64,000 nt of DNA from Enoplosus armatus. Lineage: Eukaryota; Chordata; Actinopteri; Centrarchiformes; Enoplosidae. This document shows positions 60,301-64,000 of this stretch, in pieces. Within the stretch, counting starts at the first letter, position 1, and each line of letters opens with the position of its first letter. The stretch lies in NCBI RefSeq assembly GCF_043641665.1, contig NC_092190.1, positions 18,220,048-18,284,047 of the forward strand, in the 5' to 3' direction. Both the position numbers and the translations under genes were made by a program. The notes beneath the pieces are model-generated. The model searched no databases and was not told the DNA's origin. It saw only the letters and a program-made list of their open reading frames with translations.

Positions 60301-61612
60301 AGAACTAGATGTTAAAGCAACAAACAGTGTGAATTAGATTATGTCATGCAGTACATTACATGAGCGCCTACAGTTGCAGGCGATGTGTTCAATGAAGCAC
60401 ATCACACCTCTGGCTGACCTGATCTTGGATGAGCAATAACAACCTCACAATTGGACTCTCTGGAAAGAGACATCCATTTAGCCCGTCAGAAACATTTTTT
60501 CCCCTATAATAAACGGCCAAATTGTTAAAGGTGCTATAATTACTGTTGTTTGTGATTTACAAAATAATTTTGGCTCGCTCTACCTGCTCTGCAATTTACA
60601 AAAGTCTCACCAAACCTGATTCACAAATTGAGCTACGACCCACCTTCAGTGTAGCGAGAGTGGCAAGTGTTGACTGCAGAGTGAAAGTAATAATCCTAAC
60701 AATTTGCACATGAATGTGTCTGTTTTGATGGTCTTTTTCACTCTGGGATTCAAGCTACATGCAATTTATGAAGTCGTCCATTTAATGCTGTAAACACTGT
60801 GTTGTGGAGCTCTTCTCTGGGGTAAATCTCCTGATGCCAAAGATGTAATGCATGTTGCATTTGGCAGAAACAGACAAAGAAAAAGACATCTAGTCCCACA
60901 TAATAAAATAAATGCAATATGCATATAATACAATTTGATATATACTGTATATGTATAGTGCTAAAGTGACTGACATAATGTCAATATATATAAAATATAC
61001 TTACTAAATGAATGCTTCTTACCTTTAAAGCTATTTTGCTGGGAGCTTAAACCTTTTTTTTGAGGATTTCAAGGCTGGATTGCCATTTTGAAAGCAGTGT
61101 AACCGTGAGAGTGCTCCATATTTTTAACAAACCACAAATCCCTTGCATTTAAATGAGTAGTTTTACACTTTTTGTGTTTCATCTTGAGCTTTAGTTCTCT
61201 CACCATCTGTAGCCATGCAGCTTCAAACAGGCAGCAGAATAAACAAAACACTGTTTCACTGAGCCATATTTTCATGTTGTATGTATATTCACCTTTACTC
61301 TGAAATTATTAGTTACTGAAGTCGACATAACAACTGCACACTAAGTGCATAAAGTGCACAATTTTAATTATCAGACCGTTCTCATTGAGTTGAGGCTGAT
61401 AATTTATGCTTCCCCTCATTTAAAGCAGGTATTCACACCATCAGTCACAAGTTACAGGGATCGCCATGCACCAATTAAAGATATCAACCCACTCACTGGT
61501 AAAAGTCTTCAACATAGACCTGTTCACACCATCAACATACAGTGTTTTGTTTTTGTGGGTGCTGGGTGTGAAGTGCACTTTTTCTTTGTTTCCTTAAATC
61601 CAATTTTTAATT

Positions 61613-61959
61613 ATTGGTTAACACTTTACTTTACCCCCCCACCTCCCCCATTCTTCATTTATAAGCAGTAAATAAACCTTTACTAAATGGTTTATATATT
61701 TTAAGTGTTTATTAATGTACATTATTTGTCAGCCATTATAACTTCTCCTATGAAGACATATTTTATATTATTACAACAACTGTATTACTGTATTGTCATT
61801 CATTATCTGTTTCTACATCAGCCTCTACTTACAGGAGGAATTGTAGTTGTTCACAAATACATTAATAAACACTTCTATCTGCTTACAACCACATTATTGT
61901 GTGTATATAATAATATAATATATTATAATGCTAAATGGCAGTGGTAAAGTGTTGCCAAT
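61613..61959. mobile_element. MITE-like element with ATTGG...ACACTTTAC ends
   Basis: The left end ATTGGTTAACACTTTAC pairs with the right end GTAAAGTGTTGCCAAT (a near-perfect inverted repeat with small differences). The interior is AT-rich and noncoding. Ends of the form AACACTTTAC are common in teleost repeats. Confidence 0.5.
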
Positions 61960-63176
61960 TATTCTGATTATGTGGTGATGCCAGAAAGGCAGACTAAAGA
62001 CTAATGTCTGATTCTTACCTGCATACTGTGTGTTACCCACAGCAGCTTGCGTGTATGAACCCTTCCCTTCAGCTGATTAACTCCTTACACCGCCATCAGA
62101 TATCTGCAGTCTCTAATCTGAGTGTCAAAGTGTAATTATGGACACTGTGTTTAGCTTGATTAAATCTAAGCCTGTTGCAGAATAACAAAACAAACTGTTC
62201 TCAAGTGCACATTGAACTGGTTGCTTGTGATGTTGCATTCAACACAGTCTCACATTCATTCAGAATGGCAGATGAGAAGGCTGCTTTGTTATATATATAT
62301 ATATACAGTATATATAGCCAAGGTATATATATATTTTTACATTGCAGGATATTAAAGGAATCGGTGTCTATTTGGTGACGATCTTCATCTTCTTCATCAG
62401 GGCCTGTGAGTGCCATCAGCCTTGGTTTGCTCTCATTTACTGCAACAAGCCTCAAGGTCTTTAAGGTTTTCAATATTTTTTTCTCTTCAAGTTGCCAAAA
62501 TGACAGTATCATCTTTCTGCATTTACACAAGATGCTGTTGGAGTTGGATTGAATTGTTTTAGCTCAGTTCCATCTCCCGATACCAGAAAGTGAGGAGAGA
62601 AATGGCACGCTCACAAATGAGCTGCTGATTATCTCTAAAAGTAATAAATAGAAGGTGTTGTGCTGCAAATGGCATATCTCAAAGCCAGTCTTATCATTTA
62701 GAATTAATATATCAGCATATACACTTGAATGAATAAAATAAAATAATAATAAAAAAAAAACCAAATATGTATTATCGCTGTTACCATTTGGAAGCTGAGA
62801 TTAAATCTGCACTCAACCAGATTCTCTCCACGGGTGTCAAAAAGCAAACAAAGTGAGAGGCAGAAAGAGAGAAAAAAACCCCACCTTGTTCAATTCCCAA
62901 ACACCTCCATGCAATCTCAGTGCAACATGTAGGGCTGTGGCCAAACCAGATTAAACTGAAAGAGGCAATAATTACCCCATCTGATTATTCTTGGCAGTGT
63001 GCTCTCACAGCCACGAGCGCACATAACTCATGTCAAAGGTGGACAGGTTGGCTTGAAAGTAATGATTCATTAGAGGCTATTCATAACAGGGAACAGCGGG
63101 ATACAGAAGTCCTGCTCACATTTATCTACATAAGGTGTATGGGCAATAATTGCATCAGCAACTTAAGTTGTTGTTG

Positions 63177-63181
63177 TGTGC

Positions 63182-63211
<30 letters not shown>
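63177..63211. repeat. (TG)n microsatellite downstream of ralb
   Basis: About 15 TG units with one CG and one TTTG interruption near the left end. Confidence 0.85.
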
Positions 63212-63212
<1 letters not shown>

Positions 63213-64000
63213 CCATTAAAGAAGAATGAATTCAGTGTGAGCACGTGGCTGTAGGGCTGTGTTGCTAGAAACCTCAACACAGCAGGTCTCCTCGTGCTGT
63301 GGGCGTAATCCTGCTGCATTTGTCTGACGGGTATGATGAGATATGAGCAAGGTGGCAAAATAGATGTTGCACAAAGTCCTGCACCAACTTCAAAAACATG
63401 TGGAAGTCAAAGCTGAGATGTAGTTCTTTGCAGAAGAGCTGCGACATAAATTATTTTGTGAAATTACGTCGTAAAAATATCAGTCTGAAACAGTTTGCAC
63501 TGCCGTTTTTACAGGAACTTTAAATAGCAGACTGTGAGTGTCGGTCCTTGACATTGCACCTCATCGCTTCTGGCATTCTGGCCCTCACAAATGGTTCACT
63601 ATGTTCATCTAATATGTTGCCGTATATGTGGTGTATTTCTCACAGGGAGGAAGCTACTCTGCAGGCTTCATCTATAGTTTACAGCTGTTTAATTATCGTG
63701 GAGGAGACAAAGTTGGTATTTCATCCATTTTTTAGGTGCTTTATCAAACCTGTGAAGGGATGGTGTTTTGATTCTTGCTATGTGACCATTCATTGTGTTT
63801 GTTTGGGAGCGACCAGCCGCTGTGGGATTAGCTGAAGTTTGGCTCCACAGCGGCACTTTCGATCTCCATGCTAATCAGCTTTCTTTCCATTTCCCAATTG
63901 CTTTGCTGCTGGATGGCCTTTTGTACACCTACATGGCAATCTCCCTCAGGTATTAGGGTGGACTGAGAGAAGCATAACATTTACATACTATGTGGACCGA

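Larger units (their letters stand above)
57357..64000. other. Region downstream of ralb, no gene recognised
   Basis: 6.6 kb without a supportable coding exon on either strand. It contains a MITE-like element with inverted ends (61613-61959), short TA runs near 62290-62340 and a (TG)n at about 63177-63211. The rest has mixed composition and few repeats. Confidence 0.55.

Overview
The window is vertebrate nuclear DNA, almost certainly from a ray-finned (percomorph-like teleost) fish. The genes are split by GT-AG introns, (TG)n microsatellites are very dense, and the repeats are of teleost types: a tRNA-derived SINE, L2-like LINE tails, hAT-like and Tc1/mariner-like MITEs. There is no operon, CRISPR array, phage or bacterial signal. 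Exons were assembled by hand from splice sites, phase continuity and remembered vertebrate homologues; no alignment was run.

All five recognised genes are on the plus strand. (1) 1-21.7 kb: the 3' half of a tomosyn gene, best read as stxbp5l (tomosyn-2). It covers the hypervariable linker, the last WD40 blades and the C-terminal R-SNARE-like tail, followed by a long 3' UTR with microsatellites. The N-terminal exons lie upstream of the window. Two linker exon candidates (4867-4985 and 7871-7933) are less certain. (2) 23.07-29.52 kb: a complete 10-exon poglut2 (kdelc1), an ER protein O-glucosyltransferase ending in KDEL. (3) 29.92-31.91 kb: a complete 5-exon tex30, an alpha/beta-hydrolase-fold protein. 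(4) 32.28-35.84 kb: a complete 9-exon nepro (C3orf17 homologue), a nucleolar rRNA-processing and neural-progenitor protein. (5) 53.29-56.9 kb: the coding exons and 3' UTR of ralb, a Ras-like GTPase. Its promoter and first exon may lie near 43.8 kb, about 9.5 kb upstream.

Genes 2-4 are packed head-to-tail with gaps of only about 300 bp, so their promoters are short. The nepro promoter carries a perfect palindromic RFX X-box. The rest is intron or intergenic DNA: a repeat-rich gap at 35.9-43.8 kb that includes a 1.1-kb T-rich degenerate repeat with ten same-strand TGACTCA (AP-1-type) motifs and a 33-G run, and 57.2-64 kb with no recognisable gene. From memory of human gene positions, the cluster combines genes from 3q13 (STXBP5L, NEPRO), 13q33 (POGLUT2, TEX30) and 2q14 (RALB). 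The five proteins work in different pathways and I see no sign that they form a functional unit.

I did not find a new molecular system. The most checkable observations concern splicing: a (TG)n tract replacing the polypyrimidine tract of an in-frame nepro exon, a donor-like motif one base inside a poglut2 exon next to a GATA array, tandem nepro acceptors, and a 63-nt candidate tomosyn cassette exon. The AP-1-motif repeat and the X-box are the most interesting non-coding signals.
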